From: Narthecium ossifragum | Lineage: Eukaryota; Streptophyta; Magnoliopsida; Dioscoreales; Nartheciaceae | Direction of reading: 5' to 3' | Length of the DNA stretch: 64,000 bases | Assembly: GCA_963920575.1 (NCBI GenBank) | Contig: OY986969.1 | Span: 25,149,434-25,213,433 of the forward strand | Shown: piece by piece, positions 38,526 through 49,800 of the stretch | Layout of the letters: each line of letters starts with the position of its first letter | Position numbering within the stretch: the stretch's first letter is position 1 | Notes under the pieces: generated by a model | Seen by the model: the letters and a program-made list of their open reading frames with translations, nothing else | Told to the model about the DNA's origin: nothing | Database searches by the model: none | Position numbers and translations under genes: made by a program

Positions 38526-38566
38526 GCCTTAGGGCTGTAGCTTCGGCTCAACTTCTCAAAAAAAAA

Positions 38567-38583
38567 GACTTGACCTATTAGGA
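38567..38583 (+). repeat. LINE target-site duplication, right copy
   Basis: Seventeen bases identical to 32600-32616, directly after the A9 tail. Confidence 0.9.
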
Positions 38584-39165
38584 TTAGGTAAGAGTTTACG
38601 ATCCGACCAGACCGGCTCCATTTTATATAGTTTAATCTATTAGACATTTAACCTAAAATGCATTGTATATAATAAAATATAAATATCTTATCAAAATAAT
38701 TCGATTTTTTGGTTTTAATTGAAATTTAAAAATAGAAACCGATAACGAATATGAAATTTTTACGAATAAGAACCGAACTGAACCAAAAAAACCGACGACG
38801 GGAATCTGTCGGGCGCACGAGGCTGATTCCTATATTGCAGTGCGGATTAAGGGGCCTGCGATTGTTCACAACTTAGGTCCCTGCTATAGCAATCTCAGTC
38901 ATCTGATTATATATTGATGGCAGAGATTAAAAGCAATAAAGTAGGTGAGAAAAAAATATAAAAAAAGTAAGGCGAGAGAATAGTTTGATCTCAGCCATCC
39001 ATACATAATCCGACGGGTGAGATTTGCTATCGATTAGCCTGCAATTATTCTTCGGCCCCCTGATTCGGTCACACCACATGACATGAGGATTCGGGGGCTG
39101 CCAACAGAGACAGCCCTGTCATAGCAAATCATGGCCGTAGATTTCCCTTCACTAATGGAGGACGG
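38584..39165. other. Intergenic DNA right of the LINE, no gene recognised
   Basis: AT-rich, with CCGAACTGAACC at 38770 resembling the CGGTT-type elements upstream. From 38830 to 39165 two related segments (GGGGCCTGCGATTGTTC and TAGCCTGCAATTATTC) suggest an old inverted or duplicated repeat. No coding sequence seen. Confidence 0.4.
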
Positions 39166-39797
39166 TTAGGATTTGATCTGGGTCCACGACATCACTTTCT
39201 CTCTCACTCCTCCTCTCCCCCTCTCTCTCCCCCCCTCACGATTCCGATTCCGATCCCGACCAAGCACTGCCCATCATCAATCTCGCCACCGCCCTTACCG
39301 GAGCTCCATTTCCGACTTGCCTCCCCCACAGCGACTCCTCGTCGGAGATCCCAACGGTGCCGAGTTCCAACCTCGCCGCCTTCTCTCTCTTCCCATAGCG
39401 CTCCGACAAGTCACGGGCTGGAGTCCATGACATGACCATGGCGCGAGGGATCTTGAAGATGGCGCGACAATGTTGAAAATAACACGACGGACAGAGCCAA
39501 AGCATAACTTGGCGAGCCATGAAGGGATCCTATCGAGCAAGACGCGTGTCAGCCGGAGTTGACACGGGCCATGGCACGGTGCATCACACCAAGCCATAGG
39601 AACATCATGATCGCACGAGCAAACAACCTTGAACGAGGCTAGATGACATTTCCCCAAAGATGGCGCGACGAATTCTGAGCATGGCATGACGGATGGGGCC
39701 AAGGGGGAAGACGGCGCGCCAGGACGCGGTGCGGGTGCGAGCCCGACAGTGCATGATGCGCGCGGGAGCAAGTCAAGTGAGCGGGACACGCGCCAAG

Positions 39798-39930
39798 GCG
39801 ACCAAGATGGGTGCGCGGGTCGAGCGCGCGTGCAGCACGCGAGAGAGCGCGACCAAGATGGGTGCGCGGGTCGAGCGCGCGTGCAGCACGCGAGAGAGCG
39901 CGCGTGCAGCACGCGAGAGAGCGCGCACGC
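39798..39930. repeat. GC-rich tandem repeat, about 51-bp units
   Basis: GACCAAGATGGGTGCGCGGG then TCGAGCGCGCGTGCAGCACG then CGAGAGAGCGC occurs twice head to tail (about 39799-39849 and 39850-39900). A shorter GCGTGCAGCACGCGAGAGAG copy follows. Open frames on both strands here are products of the repeat composition. Confidence 0.85.
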
Positions 39931-40480
39931 AGCGCGTGCGCGACGCGCTCAGGATGCCCAGTCCTAGTCGGACTAGGACTTGGCTTGCCTAGGCTGATAC
40001 GATAAGTGCTAGAGAGCAAGCCACGCGGGCTAATCACCTAATTCCACTTGGGATGGAAGCTCCAAGATGGATGACACGGTCAAAAACGGTTTTGGCACGG
40101 AAGAATTTGAAGATGACGCGCGACTCCGAGTCGGACTAGGGGGCGGCGCGCCAGGCAGAGCGGATAGGCCTTGGAGGACGATCCAGTCGAGCAAATTCAA
40201 ATGTCTCGCGTGCATTCGACTTGGAATAGATGATGACACGGGGAATACGAAGTTTGGCACAGGAAAAGTTGTTGTTGGCGCGGATGAATAAGAAGGAGTC
40301 CTATTTTGAGTCAAGTTGTGATCATGGCTATCTTAAAGCAAGTCTTAACTCATGTAAGAGTCCAGATAGGCTAGGATGCTTTGTAAAAGACGGATTGCAT
40401 GATTTGATATGCATAAAGCCCATGACTTTGAGTAGGACTTCTTAGGGGTGGCTTGTTGGAGCAAGCCAAGGACTATTCCT

Positions 40481-40490
40481 CTATATAAGG
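40481..40490 (+). promoter_or_regulatory. TATA box within the putative LTR
   Basis: CTCTATATAAGG matches a plant TATA box and sits in the region that looks like the U3/R boundary of an LTR. Confidence 0.35.
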
Positions 40491-40689
40491 AGTAGGCAAC
40501 CCAAGGTATTGGGTATCATGAGAGGCATGATCAGAGGAGTCATCAAGGGGATGATCAAGGCTTTAGCTAGACGTTAGGAACATCTAGGCTATAGGTTAGC
40601 TCACCGGGTTGAGCAACCCAAGTGTTGGGTTTTTGAGTCGTCGTCTACATCGGAGTGTGAGGCGAGATTCTGGGGTTTTGGGGTGAGAG

Positions 40690-40889
40690 NNNNNNNNNNN
40701 NNNNNNNNNNNNNNNNNNNNNNNNNNNNNNNNNNNNNNNNNNNNNNNNNNNNNNNNNNNNNNNNNNNNNNNNNNNNNNNNNNNNNNNNNNNNNNNNNNNN
40801 NNNNNNNNNNNNNNNNNNNNNNNNNNNNNNNNNNNNNNNNNNNNNNNNNNNNNNNNNNNNNNNNNNNNNNNNNNNNNNNNNNNNNNNNN
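40690..40889. other. Assembly gap, 200 N
   Basis: Exactly 200 undetermined bases. The sequence differs in kind on the two sides (LTR-like on the left, minisatellite on the right), so the true gap length is probably unknown. Confidence 0.99.
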
Positions 40890-41008
40890 GAATGTACTCT
40901 GCATTACTTGTGTTTTTTTTCTTTTTTTTTTAATTTTGAAAAAGAAATTATGTCTTGATAATTTCTGCAATAGACTATCAAATTTTACATAAATATTTTC
41001 AGAAAAAT

Positions 41009-41672
41009 GAAAAGAGAATTCTGGAATGCAATCGTGAAAAGTAGTGGACTAAATCACCATAAAGAGAAAAGAGAAAAGATAAATCTGGAATGCAATCGTG
41101 AAAAGTAGTCGACTAGATCACCAAAAAGAGAAAAGAGAAAAGAGAATTCTGGAATGCAACCGTGAAGAGAATACTTGAATGCAACCATGAAAAGTAGTGG
41201 ACTAGAACACCAAAAAAGAGAAAAGAGAAAAAGAGAAAAGAGAAATCTGAAATGCAATCGTGAAAAGTAGTGGACTAGATCACCAAAAAGAGAAAAGAGA
41301 ATTCTGTAATGCAATCGTGAAAAGTAGTGGATTAGATCGCCGAAAAGAGAAAAGAGAATACTTGAATACAACCGTGAAAAGTAATGGACTAGATCACCAA
41401 AAAGAGAAAAGAGAATTCTGGAATGCAACCGTGAAGAGAATACTTGAATGCAACCATGAAAAGTGGTGGACTAGAACACCAAAAAGAGAAAAGAGAAAAG
41501 AGAATACTCGAATGTAACCGTGAAAGTAGTGGACTTGATCACCAAAAAGAAAAATGAGAAAAGAGAATTCTGGAATGCAACCGTGAAGAGAATACTTGAA
41601 TGCAACCATGAAAGTAGTGGACTATATCACTAAAAAGAAAAAAGAGAAAAGAGAAAAGAGAACATCCACTTC
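41009..41672. repeat. Minisatellite of about 57-64-bp units
   Basis: About a dozen units with consensus GAATGCAACCGTGAAAAGTA then GTGGACTAGATCACCAAAAA then GAGAAAAGAGAATTCT. Three copies of a short 25-bp variant (GGAATGCAACCGTGAAGAGAATACT) are interspersed before TGAATGCAACCATG-type units, giving a higher-order pattern. The basic 57-bp unit is a multiple of three, so open frames appear on both strands (SSGLDHQKEKREFWNATVK on +), but there is no sign of a real gene. Confidence 0.9.
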
Positions 41673-41736
41673 ATCAAATGTGGACTAGATCACCATTTTG
41701 ATGGCAAAGGACAGGGACGGATTCCTAGAAAGTCAT

Positions 41737-41866
41737 TAATTAAAAGTATTGGAACTATCACATTTCACCCTACAAATGCATTAAAACTTGGCACAGATTC
41801 AGAGGAAATATTAATTAAAAGTATTGGAACTATCACATTTCACCATACAAATGCATTAAAACTTGG
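41737..41866. repeat. Direct duplication, about 58 bp, spaced 68 bp
   Basis: ATTAATTAAAAGTATTGGAA then CTATCACATTTCACC then TACAAATGCATTAAAACTTGGC occurs at about 41738 and 41812 with one clear mismatch. Nothing else is recognisable between 41870 and 42050. Confidence 0.8.
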
Positions 41867-42049
41867 CTGATTTCATGACCACATTAATAACAAGGGTTAG
41901 AAAGGTCCTAAAGTTATATATAACCACCCATAACTACCATAATTGATGTAAATTAGTGCTTAACCCTTAAATCTAATGACATGGGTGTACCCATCAACAA
42001 GTTACACAAAATTGGTGTAAACACCAATTATCCGATTTTTTTTTTTTGT

Positions 42050-43120
42050 TAGCTGGCATCCCTTCTTTCAAAAAATTTCGAGTGGTTTCAGCGACGGCAA
42101 AATGGTGGCCGCTATTGCTTTAGCGGCGACGATGTTTCCTTCTTCAGCACTTGAAATTAAATCAATAAAAAAAGGGCAAAAACCACTTCTAGCGGCGATA
42201 TTAGCGGCGGTCAGCAAAAATATCGTCGCTAAAGCATTAGCGGCAGTCACATGGTCGCCGTTAAAACTGACTATAGGACTGCTAAAACCTTCAAATGCTT
42301 GATGCTGTCCAACAACGCATCATGGGACGCTTCATTGAGCGATTGGAGCGACAAGCAGGCCCAATAGCCCTTACAACTGGGCCTAGTGGGTTACAACTTG
42401 TAACTCTTCAAGCCCAGTGACACCTTGCAAACTATTTTTTAGCCATGGAAATCAGGCGATATTTTTATTTGGTTAGTCAAAAGAATACAATAACTAACCT
42501 TATCCACCAGTCAAGAAAAAAAAAATGCACATAAACCTGATCAATTTTGGGGAGGAAACATAACCAACATGCAATTGAGTGTGCTTAATTAGACAAATGT
42601 TTTGTTTTTCATGTTAACTTACTTCATCATAGAAGTGCAAAATGTATGATCTTATTATTGATCTCTTGGACGAAAGTGCCAATCTTATCATAACTACAAG
42701 GATAGGAAGGACGATAATGGAAAAAGTGAGAGAGTGCTCTCATGAAATTGCAAGTTTGATTCATAAAATATGGACTTCTTGATCACTAGCAACTCATCAG
42801 GAGATGAGATTTAACCATCACTTGCTGATCATTTGATCATACATCAATCGCCTCAATAAGCCTCATATCTATGTTCACTGGCTATAAGTTGCAAGTTGGA
42901 ACCCAGGAAGCCGCCCATTTAGGGGCCTGTTTGTTCGCTCCAATTGCTCAAATGCTCAATGAAGCGTCGCATGATTTTTAAAGGTTTTAGCGGCCGTACC
43001 AACATTTTAGCGGCGGCTGAATGACCGCCGCTGTTGTTTAGCGGTGACAATTTTCTTACCCGCCGCTAAAAGTGGGTTTTCTTTCCCCGGCCGCTAAAAG
43101 TCGCCTTCTAATCAAATCTT
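42050..43120. mobile_element. Fold-back element with AGCGGCGGT sub-terminal repeats
   Basis: The left arm (42050-42365) and right arm (42922-43115) are inverted copies. The reverse complement of the left arm gives GGGCCTGCTTGTCGCTCCAA, CGCTCAATGAAGCGTCCCAT and AAGGTTTTAGC. The right arm reads GGGCCTGTTTGTTCGCTCCAA, GCTCAATGAAGCGTCGCAT and AAGGTTTTAGC. Both arms then carry clustered TTTAGCGGCGGY and GCCGCTAAA motifs, as in sub-terminal repeats of CACTA or fold-back transposons. The middle 550 bp is AT-rich with no ORF. No CACTA terminus was identified, so the class is open. Confidence 0.7.
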
Positions 43121-43857
43121 GGAAAGCTCCGGCGTCTGAAATCCATCAAGAACGCTCGTGTTGTGCTACTCGATCTCTCTTCATTCCTCGGCTGCAAGAA
43201 ATCATCAGAGCTTCAAGCTGATGTATGTCTTCGAGCTGCAAACGTATGGTTTGATAAGTTGCTTTTGCTTGTGGCCTCCAATTGCCTTTCATCTCTGTTT
43301 CTTAAGACCACTGCTTATGCTTTTGCCACCCCACAGAAGTTAAAATGCTAAATTGTGGATAGTGGTATGTATTTCTTTGTTTACTTCAACAAGAAATCAT
43401 GCTGATCAATCAATAACATTTCTTTCTCAACAGATAGAACATACTTGCCAATGGTTGTTAGGGATGGTAATTTTTATTGATGGATCATCAATCCTAGTAG
43501 ATCCAGATAACCCAAGAGACCATCCACATACGTAATAGATGGTTTGGTATAGCCATAAGACAACAGCACAACACAGGCAGCAGTGCACAGAGTTCCCTGA
43601 GTGCAGACATTTCTTGCTTGTGGGCGAGATTCTTGATGAAACAAAGTAACAAACATGAGTAGTTTCCCTTAGAATAACAGCTCAAACTACTGATTCACAA
43701 CTAGATTCCTCAAAAACGAAGGAATGAATAAGATCAGCCGCACATTACAATTTACACGGGGAAAAATAATAGTGGTAGCAGACCGAAATTTGAATACAAG
43801 TACAACGAACAGCCAGAGGTGTGGTGATGGCGGAACCTGGCTTAGCAAACCTTCATA
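43121..43857. other. Region downstream of TPLATE, no gene confirmed
   Basis: A 62-aa frame at 43163-43351 (+), beginning MLLDLSSFLGCKKSSELQAD, has fairly protein-like composition but no recognised family and no clear splice partners. The rest is expected to hold the TPLATE 3' UTR. Confidence 0.35.
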
Positions 43858-46800
43858 TCAAACTTTCTCCTTGCATAATATATGCCATTCTTGCAGAACT
43901 GCTGTCTGAAGAGCATGGTGTTCAGCCTCCTCTGCTGTAAGAGTTGACAAAGTTGATGGACCTTTGGGCTTGCCATCTTCACCAACATTCTCTTTCTTCT
44001 TCTTTTCCTCATCGTCCTCCTCAACCTCTTCTTTTGGAGGCTGGGGTGGTGGTCGGGCTGCCTTCAGGATTGCTATTCTTTCCGTGGAGATTTTCAGCCT
44101 CTCTGCAGCAGCAGCCTTCACTTCATCTTCAGGCATGTACTCAACGCCCCCATCGGTGATGTCATCTAACCAGCCTTGAAGATCAGATCCTATTTCCTTT
44201 GTGATAGACGCTTCAGACGCACGAATGACAAATTTACACATCATTGTAGTAGTCTCATCACCCAGATCCACGTTTCGGCTCACTTCACTAGCACCAAAGA
44301 TCATCATGCCCAAGAAGCCACCGTACCAAGTTTTTGATGCGAAGCATAACTGTTTGATGCAAGGGAAAGCATCAAGGATTAGACATGATTTAAGAAAGAA
44401 CCTGAATTTTGGGCCCCCCAAGAAATAGATGTGGTTAACGCAAGAGGATCACTTTAGGGGTTTGCAAAAAAGTGCAAAGTTTTAGGTCCAAATGATTGAG
44501 CACTAATTCTAGAAGCATCAGTGACTGCTAATTAATAGAAATGAATATATTGATATTATTTTATTGCAGGAACTGATCTTGATTTGGATAGATCATTCTT
44601 TTGGCACAAAAGATTTCTCAGTTGTTGTGTGTGTGTGTGGCGGTGGAAATTCAAGATCATTGAGATCTGTAGCTCTGTGAAAACCAATACTTGGGATTCT
44701 TAGTGAACAGAATTGGGACTTACTTGAAATCCTGCTACTGTACGAAGGATGTGTGAACAGACTTGATGGAAAGGCTTTGATGCAAGGGACTTCAGCCCAC
44801 TGAGAAATGGGGATGCCCCATATTGCTGTGCTGCAGTAGCCTTGAAACCACTTCCTTCATAAGTATATGTACCTGTGTACTCCAAGATAGCCGGTAAACT
44901 TGGCCACAGACGAAAAAACTCAACAGGGGAGCATTTGTATGGCAGAAGAAGATCAGTCAGGGGAATCTTATAAGGTTGACATCTTAAAATCACTGGGTCT
45001 CCAAGTCCAGTCTTTAGAGTTTGCAATTGTCTTGTTAGTTGCACATCATCTTCTGCATAGTCTGCGTAGCTTCCAGCACCACCAGTTCCGTAAAATGGGT
45101 AGTAGAGTACTTGCACCCAGAAAGCACATCTCTCGAAATGTGAAACACCCACGGTTACACTGCAGGGTACTGGATCCTAGAATGAAATATAATTAGGTAA
45201 ATATACAAACAAGAAAATAGTGAAAAATAGCATCAACATTTGTTTAAACTCTCCAGCAGCTTACTTCCTGTGAATTTAAAAATTCCTGCAAAAAGACCAG
45301 ATAATCTCTCTATTTGAATGCTCAGGTGTTACGCTAGCACTGGTATTTAGATCAGCTATCTACAATTATCACGTCAAGAGTTCAAATAAACGAGAAGGAG
45401 AAAGAATGGGAAAACATAAGCAGAAAGAGGGTCAAAGGGTGACATAACTTTAAATTTCTCAATGCTGTTCATAAAGTTTTGCCAGGATCTTCATTTTTAA
45501 CACAGTACAACTGTTACATGGAGGCATACAAAAGGTCTAATGGAAAAGGCAAGGCATTCTGACATCACATGTTTAGACCATAGTTTCACTGGGCAGATTA
45601 AAGCATAAAAATCTAGACAGGAAATACTGGAACTGCAAATTATTGTGCATGGAATTATGTATCAGATGCACATTGCTTATAACAGCAATCAATGGGTTAC
45701 TATATCGTGCACCAATCCCCAAACTGAAAACATCACAATTGGGCTATAGATGCCGCCGATGTTCAATCATCACCATTGGGATATAGATACCACCAATGTT
45801 CAATCTTGTTAGCTTAAGCATCAACGCAAAGCCCACTACAGCTTATATCTGTCAAAGGAAAGGAAAAGGTCCCCATATACTTATATGGATAACTAATAAA
45901 ACATAAAAAAAAACAGCGGTAGAGAAGCTTATACATTGGTAATTTGCATATGCATCTGCAGATTATTCACTAAAGATGTTTCAATTGCAATATATAGAGC
46001 AGAGCCCACTAGGATCAAAATAATGGCAAGCATGCATGTGACCAATAGTACAGGCACATATTTGCATATAATAATAACAGCTAAAAAAAATACCTGTGAG
46101 ACAAGATTCTGCAGCTGCCGAACTGCTTGAGGAGATCCATCCATAAAATATAATGCGCCAGACAATCCAACTCGGAAATCAACCCTATCAAGCCCTAGCT
46201 CCGTCAAGTTTAAAATCTGCAATTCAATCGCTTAAGCATCAGACAAAAAGATGATACGAGATAATAACTTGCAATTTCTTCTGAGAAATTAATACAGAGC
46301 CATAACGTTTTCCAGAAACCTACCATTACCTAAAATTGTCATACACAAGATGTTTATATCCTAGGCTAATTGCCGAACTCATGCTTGGGTGCATTCAATG
46401 TTAATCCTATGTACTTTGAAACCAAAAGTCGAGGGTATTGATATCTAAGACAAATACCACATTAAATTTTATCAAGGAATTAATGCCTTAATTAGATTAC
46501 TAACAAGCACGACATTAATCCAGAAATCATTAATGGCTCTGTCAGAGGAAAACCTTCAGATGAAGTGTGATCCTTCCGTCAACTGAGTCAGCCAGATGAT
46601 AAGCTTCAATATAGCAAGGATCACTGCTACCAGTCAGTGTGTAAGCACTAGGAGGCACTTTAAGATGCGTAGAATCAACACCTTTTGTTAAAAGAAGGGT
46701 TAATTCACTAGGGTCTGGCCTCCAAAGTTCTTGAATGGCTTTATGAACCAACCCTTCCAATTTTCTGTCTTGAGCTGCAGATGCTTCAGAAAACTGAACT

Positions 46801-49800
46801 GTGAGCTTGTGATGACTAAATGGATAATCTCCTGTAGTTTCACCAATGGCTATCCACCTGAAAAAATAGCATGAATAGCAATGATCTATATAGCAGAGAT
46901 TATGTGCTCGGATACATAGTATTGAAACTTAAACTCCAAGAACTGGCTCTGTATAAATTGTAGTCTCATTTCTAGATTCACGTCCTTCCTCCCTTGATTC
47001 TATCCATGGCAGTGTCTAGACAAAGCAACATCTTAGGTACTTATTTCAAATGGGCCTGGATCTGTTGTTCATTTGTCTTAAATCAGGGAGTGTGGATCTA
47101 GAGTAGTAAAATGACAACAGAGCTGCAAACTATCTTCAAGCCCAAATTTACAGGTTCAAGATTTCTCAGCCATGCTTAAGATGTGCTTAAGATGCGCTTA
47201 AGATGCTGACCTGCTTTCTGGGTTGTTTGTGACATATTTGATTGTCTGCAGAATGTAGCGGCACTGATGCTTGCATACAGAATCAGCCAAAGTACTGCTT
47301 CTGTAATCTTCGAGTTCTTTACTTAGCAGCTGACCTGCTCTAGGGTTTCTTGATCCTAAGCGCTGTGCGCAGAGAAGTACCGCTTGCACATCCTGAAGCC
47401 TATTTGAAGAAGATGCAGCAGAGTCGATATTGAACAACACCTTGTGTGTGTTGGATATGATAATGTTCAATGGATCCTCAGGGTCGTCAGCTAGAAGTGG
47501 ATCAAGACCTTCAAGATCAAAGTGTTCAGCAATAGCCCAAATCAGACGTGCACATATTCTTCGTGTGTGAACCTGACAAGAAAAATGGCTACTTAAAGAT
47601 ACCAGAAAAAAGCTAGACATTAGTCGCCCGCTGAAATAAAATCAACTTGATAAAGAAATCTGTTCAATTGAGTGAAAATTCACACAATCTCTTCTCTTAT
47701 AGGCTGTGTGCCAGCTACTATGTGCCAGAATTCTACATGGTGATTATAAAATTCATTATGGCATCAGGAAGTCCGGCTTTAACTATCCTAGTTTTCAAAA
47801 TATCAATAAGAAAGGTACTTTGCCATTGCTACCGTCAAACTTGCAACCAATGATAATTTGCACTCTACAATTTAGAGATGTCATGAGAGCTGGAGATTCA
47901 TGCCCCCGAGCATCAGTCATGAAAAGTGTAAAATCACACACACCATACATAAGCTTTATCTAGAAGCCAGAAAGACAATTTGAAAACCATCCTCCAAGTG
48001 TTGAGCTAAAAATATACACATTTTTGACAACTATTATAAATGACATGGGTTACTGTCGAGGATCTAATGAGCATAAGCAAGCAACATAATGTTTATGAGA
48101 AATCAGAAACTCAGGACTCTATAAGCATTACAAGTACTCTTTTATGTTTTTATCTCTTTTGTATGAGAAAAGTGTCATATTTTTCATACATGAACCTGGA
48201 TGCATCAACCCATTACCAAGCATATGTTGCATAGAGATAAGGCTGAATTCTAACCTCACGAAGATCTTTGATAAGTTGCAGCTGCAAATTCCTTAACCTA
48301 GTCTCATTCAGAATCTGCTCCTGAGAAGCCCCCTCTTTAATTGTCTTTACACCCCCTTTGGTGTCATATATATGACAAAGCCTTACTAACAACTTCAAAT
48401 AGCAATCTATGGCATAAGTCCGCCCATCACAATCCCACATCACACAAGGCTTGCAGACTTCCACCACCTCCAGAGCAGGCTCTGTCCAATTCAAAGCACC
48501 ATAGGCGGTCCCATAAGCCAAAGCTCCAATGACTCTGCTCTCAGTGCCAGTGTTCTTTTGTTCAGGCAGCGGCAGAGATAACTGAAAACAACTCTCCACG
48601 AGGGAAGCGACCAATTCTTCTCTAAAGAGGCTTTTGCTAGTTATGCTATTTAAATCATCTTTTATTCTCACATCCTCAAGGAGAGAAGTTATGTCTGTCC
48701 CAGGGAGAGGTTTTTGACCTCTTCGCACACTCTCCTTCGCGAAAAGATCTACACAGAGAGCTGTACGGCAAATGCATGCTAGAGCATGCATGCGATCTGA
48801 CTCGGCCCTCAAGTTCCTTACCATAAGAAGCAACCTTTTAAACAGCGAAACCTGCATGCATAACAATGATACATCCAGTCACGCATTGAAGAAAATTTAC
48901 CTGAACTAAATTGATATATCATGATCCAGTAGTGAGCATGACAAAAGAAAGGATTCCATTAATGAATCAAATTATCACATTAGTTGGACACTTTGTAGTC
49001 CAAACCTATTACCTTGATTAATTGAATTGTTAGCTGATGAGCTCTGCGTGCTACCTATCTCCATCCACATATAATTGACAAAGATGCCACAGATTTATTC
49101 CTCGGCAAGAAAAGTATAAAAGCTCACCTGCATATGAAGGTCCAGAAGGTGGAGGTTTGCGACCACAGCCCTGACAATGCTCTCCCTGGCAGGTGAGAAC
49201 TCTTGCCGGTCCCAAAGAGTTAGAATAGCAATGATTGAGGCTGACGCCCACTCCGGCTTCCCACCAGGCACATCAGCCAGCGATAACATGTTGATGCCAA
49301 CTTCAAAGATCAATGGAGGATCCAGCGAGCTCAAGAACGGCAGGAGATGTGAGACCACATCTGACACCCCCACAAGCTTCTCGGCACTCTTGGACACATC
49401 TGCCGTTGCCGTGCCACCACCCCCCGACTTAGAGAGCTTGCGGAAAACCTCAATACCACCAGAAGCCACAGCCTTGGCAGCATAGACGAGTGGGTATACG
49501 GTGACCTGGAAGGTCTCGATGGGGAGGACGAGAGAGCGCGCCATAAGGGCATTGCGCTTCTTCCATACGATATCAATAGCGGCAACAACCCAGTTGGATC
49601 TGATGGCAATTGAGTTCTCGCTGTCGATGAGCTTGTCGCCGGCGAGCCTGCTCATGCGCTTGGTCTCGAACTCCTGTAAGATCAACGAGTGTTATCGGGT
49701 CGGACCATACATAGACCCGAATCCGGATCCAACATGATAGATATCACATAATTTTGGAATAACCGCAATTTCTCAGAATTTTAAGTCGTATTTGTTTATA

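Larger units (their letters stand above)
32617..38566 (+). mobile_element. L1-clade LINE (plant non-LTR retrotransposon), nearly full length
   Basis: A 5.95-kb element bounded by a perfect 17-bp target duplication and ending in A9 (38558-38566), the hallmarks of target-primed reverse transcription. It has two reading frames: ORF1 (32661-34537, DUF4283 and CCHC knuckle) and ORF2 (34534-38525, endonuclease, reverse transcriptase, zf-RVT and RNase H). Its GC content is far above the flanking DNA. The 5' leader before ORF1 is only 44 bases, so it is slightly 5' truncated or has a short leader. Lesions are few: two indels at G runs and one nonsense codon. The insertion is therefore probably recent but disabled in this sequence. 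Confidence 0.95.
39166..40689 (+). mobile_element. Possible LTR-retroelement fragment cut off by the assembly gap
   Basis: GC-rich repeat-like DNA with recurrent GATGGCGCGAC and GGCACGG motifs. Near the right end a TGTTGGAGCAAGCC-like start (40451) is followed by CTCTATATAAGG (40481) and then CTAGACGTTAGGAACATC and GTCGTCTACATCGG. This is the arrangement of U3, TATA box and R/U5 in a plant LTR. No primer-binding site can be seen because the N run begins at 40690. No gag or pol coding is visible. Confidence 0.35.

Noticed and set aside
39295..39912. 205-aa minus-strand frame rich in CCTRARPAHPSWS-type repeats
   Set aside because: Product of the GC-rich tandem repeat and strand composition, not a protein family.
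41054..41517. Repetitive open frames over the minisatellite, both strands
   Set aside because: The period is a multiple of three, so frames stay open without selection.
41009..41672. CRISPR-like array
   Set aside because: Units are directly adjacent with no unique spacers, and the genome is a plant.
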